Shown in pieces: positions 31,287-31,712 of a stretch of 31,712 bases of DNA. This DNA is from an uncultured Porphyromonadaceae bacterium (lineage in GTDB: Bacteria > Bacteroidota > Bacteroidia > Bacteroidales > Muribaculaceae). The position numbers and the translations under genes are program-made. The stretch's first letter is position 1; every line of letters starts with the position of its first letter. The stretch is taken from the NCBI GenBank assembly GCA_902470475.1, contig CABRGT010000017.1:1-31712 (forward strand), given 5' to 3'. The notes under the pieces were generated by a model. That model worked only from the letters and a program-made list of their open reading frames with translations. It did no database searches and was not told the DNA's origin.

Positions 31287-31712
31287 AAGAAAAAGACATA
31301 CGTAAATTCCACAGCGACGTCGCGCTCAGTATCAGCCGCGGCAACCTCCACGATGCCTTTGCCGCCATGCGCTCTTTCAGCGAGGGAGGCCTCACCTGGG
31401 AGATCACCACGGACATCGACCGTCTCGAGGACAACTACCGCGCCATGCTGTCATACCTCTCAACGGGCGCCGACGACCCCGGCCGCGACCGTGTCTACGA
31501 CTCAATCGTCGCACAGGCCCGCGCGATAGCCGACACGCTCGTCCGTCATGCCCTCATTGCCGAAGGCTCGTCGCTGTATTTCAGTACACTGCGCCGCCTG
31601 GGCGCGCGTCCCGGCCAGTCGGTTGCCGCTGCCGTCGACGCCCTGCGGGCCGAGCTGCGCCGCCTCGATGCCGACATCACCTCTATTGCCGACCCGCGCC
31701 GTTCGCTCACGG
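31283..31712 (+). CDS. Unknown Bacteroidales protein, partial at the right edge
   Basis: An open frame begins at TTG 31283, overlapping the tetR stop (TTGA), and remains open to the window end (143 codons seen). It starts KEKDIRKFHSDVALS and is rich in helical segments (WEITTDIDRLEDNYRAMLSYLS, DRVYDSIVAQARAIAD). The first in-frame ATG is codon 29, but the preceding residues look coding, so the TTG start is preferred. No signal peptide is seen. I do not recognise a domain; the likely complete gene is much longer and is translationally coupled to tetR. Confidence 0.65.
   Translation, partial: MKEKDIRKFHSDVALSISRGNLHDAFAAMRSFSEGGLTWEITTDIDRLEDNYRAMLSYLSTGADDPGRDRVYDSIVAQARAIADTLVRHALIAEGSSLYFSTLRRLGARPGQSVAAAVDALRAELRRLDADITSIADPRRSLT

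Noticed and set aside
1..31712. CRISPR arrays, complete insertion sequences or integrases
   Set aside because: No spaced direct-repeat array, transposase or integrase motif was seen on either strand.

Overview
The window looks like chromosomal DNA of a GC-rich member of the Bacteroidales, probably a gut lineage such as Muribaculaceae. The family is an inference; the order is better supported. At least eight gene starts have the Bacteroidetes-type promoter signature, a -7 box TAnnTTTG, in four of the best cases with TTG or TTTG about 19-20 bases upstream. Shine-Dalgarno sites are rarely evident. Several proteins are of Bacteroidetes type: paired YtxH/holin-like proteins, a DUF4923-like protein, and a long membrane-anchored sugar dehydratase. 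Most of the DNA is a dense set of housekeeping genes, with many operons joined by 4-base ATGA stop/start overlaps.

Layout. 1-1000: AT-rich remnant of a Schlafen/AlbA-type ATP-binding protein, truncated at its 5' end and frameshifted. 1046-2491 (-): DegP/HtrA protease. 2660-4419 (+): purT and two small unknown genes. 4491-6223 (-): polyprenyl synthetase then tatD, divergent from a phosphoethanolamine-transferase-like gene (6298-8106, +). 8098-9506 (-): prmA and an outer-membrane barrel protein. 9588-10814 (-): a small-protein envelope cluster (two YtxH-like, one holin-like, one unknown) interrupted by GC-rich hairpins. 11211-11284 (+): tRNA with a CAT anticodon. 11533-16707 (+): sugar dehydratase, DUF4923-like protein, TrkH-type K+ transporter and its KtrA/TrkA partner. 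16862-18049 (+): an isolated AT-richer PDDEXK (DUF1016) nuclease. 18069-26554 (-): an eight-gene run transcribed yicC, legG/neuC-like, legF/neuA-like, ptmE-like, obgE, prmC, recX, ligA. 26555-27067: an AT-rich intergenic region. 27068-30580 (-): dacB, an unknown acidic protein, rsmI and a coiled-coil lipoprotein. 30693 onward (+): TetR regulator and the start of an unknown protein cut by the window edge.

The most notable unexplained element is in 26555-27067. A complete promoter (TTTG-N20-TAACTTTG) and a strong intrinsic terminator (12-base hairpin arms followed by eight U) delimit a transcript of about 262 nt on the minus strand, with no convincing protein. yicC has its own -7 box beyond that terminator, so this looks like a free-standing small RNA rather than a yicC leader. 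Other points of interest are three nonulosonic-acid-type sugar genes inside a replication/repair/ribosome operon without their synthase, a perfect 16-bp palindrome between dacB and tetR, and a face-to-face divergent promoter pair at 6244-6281.
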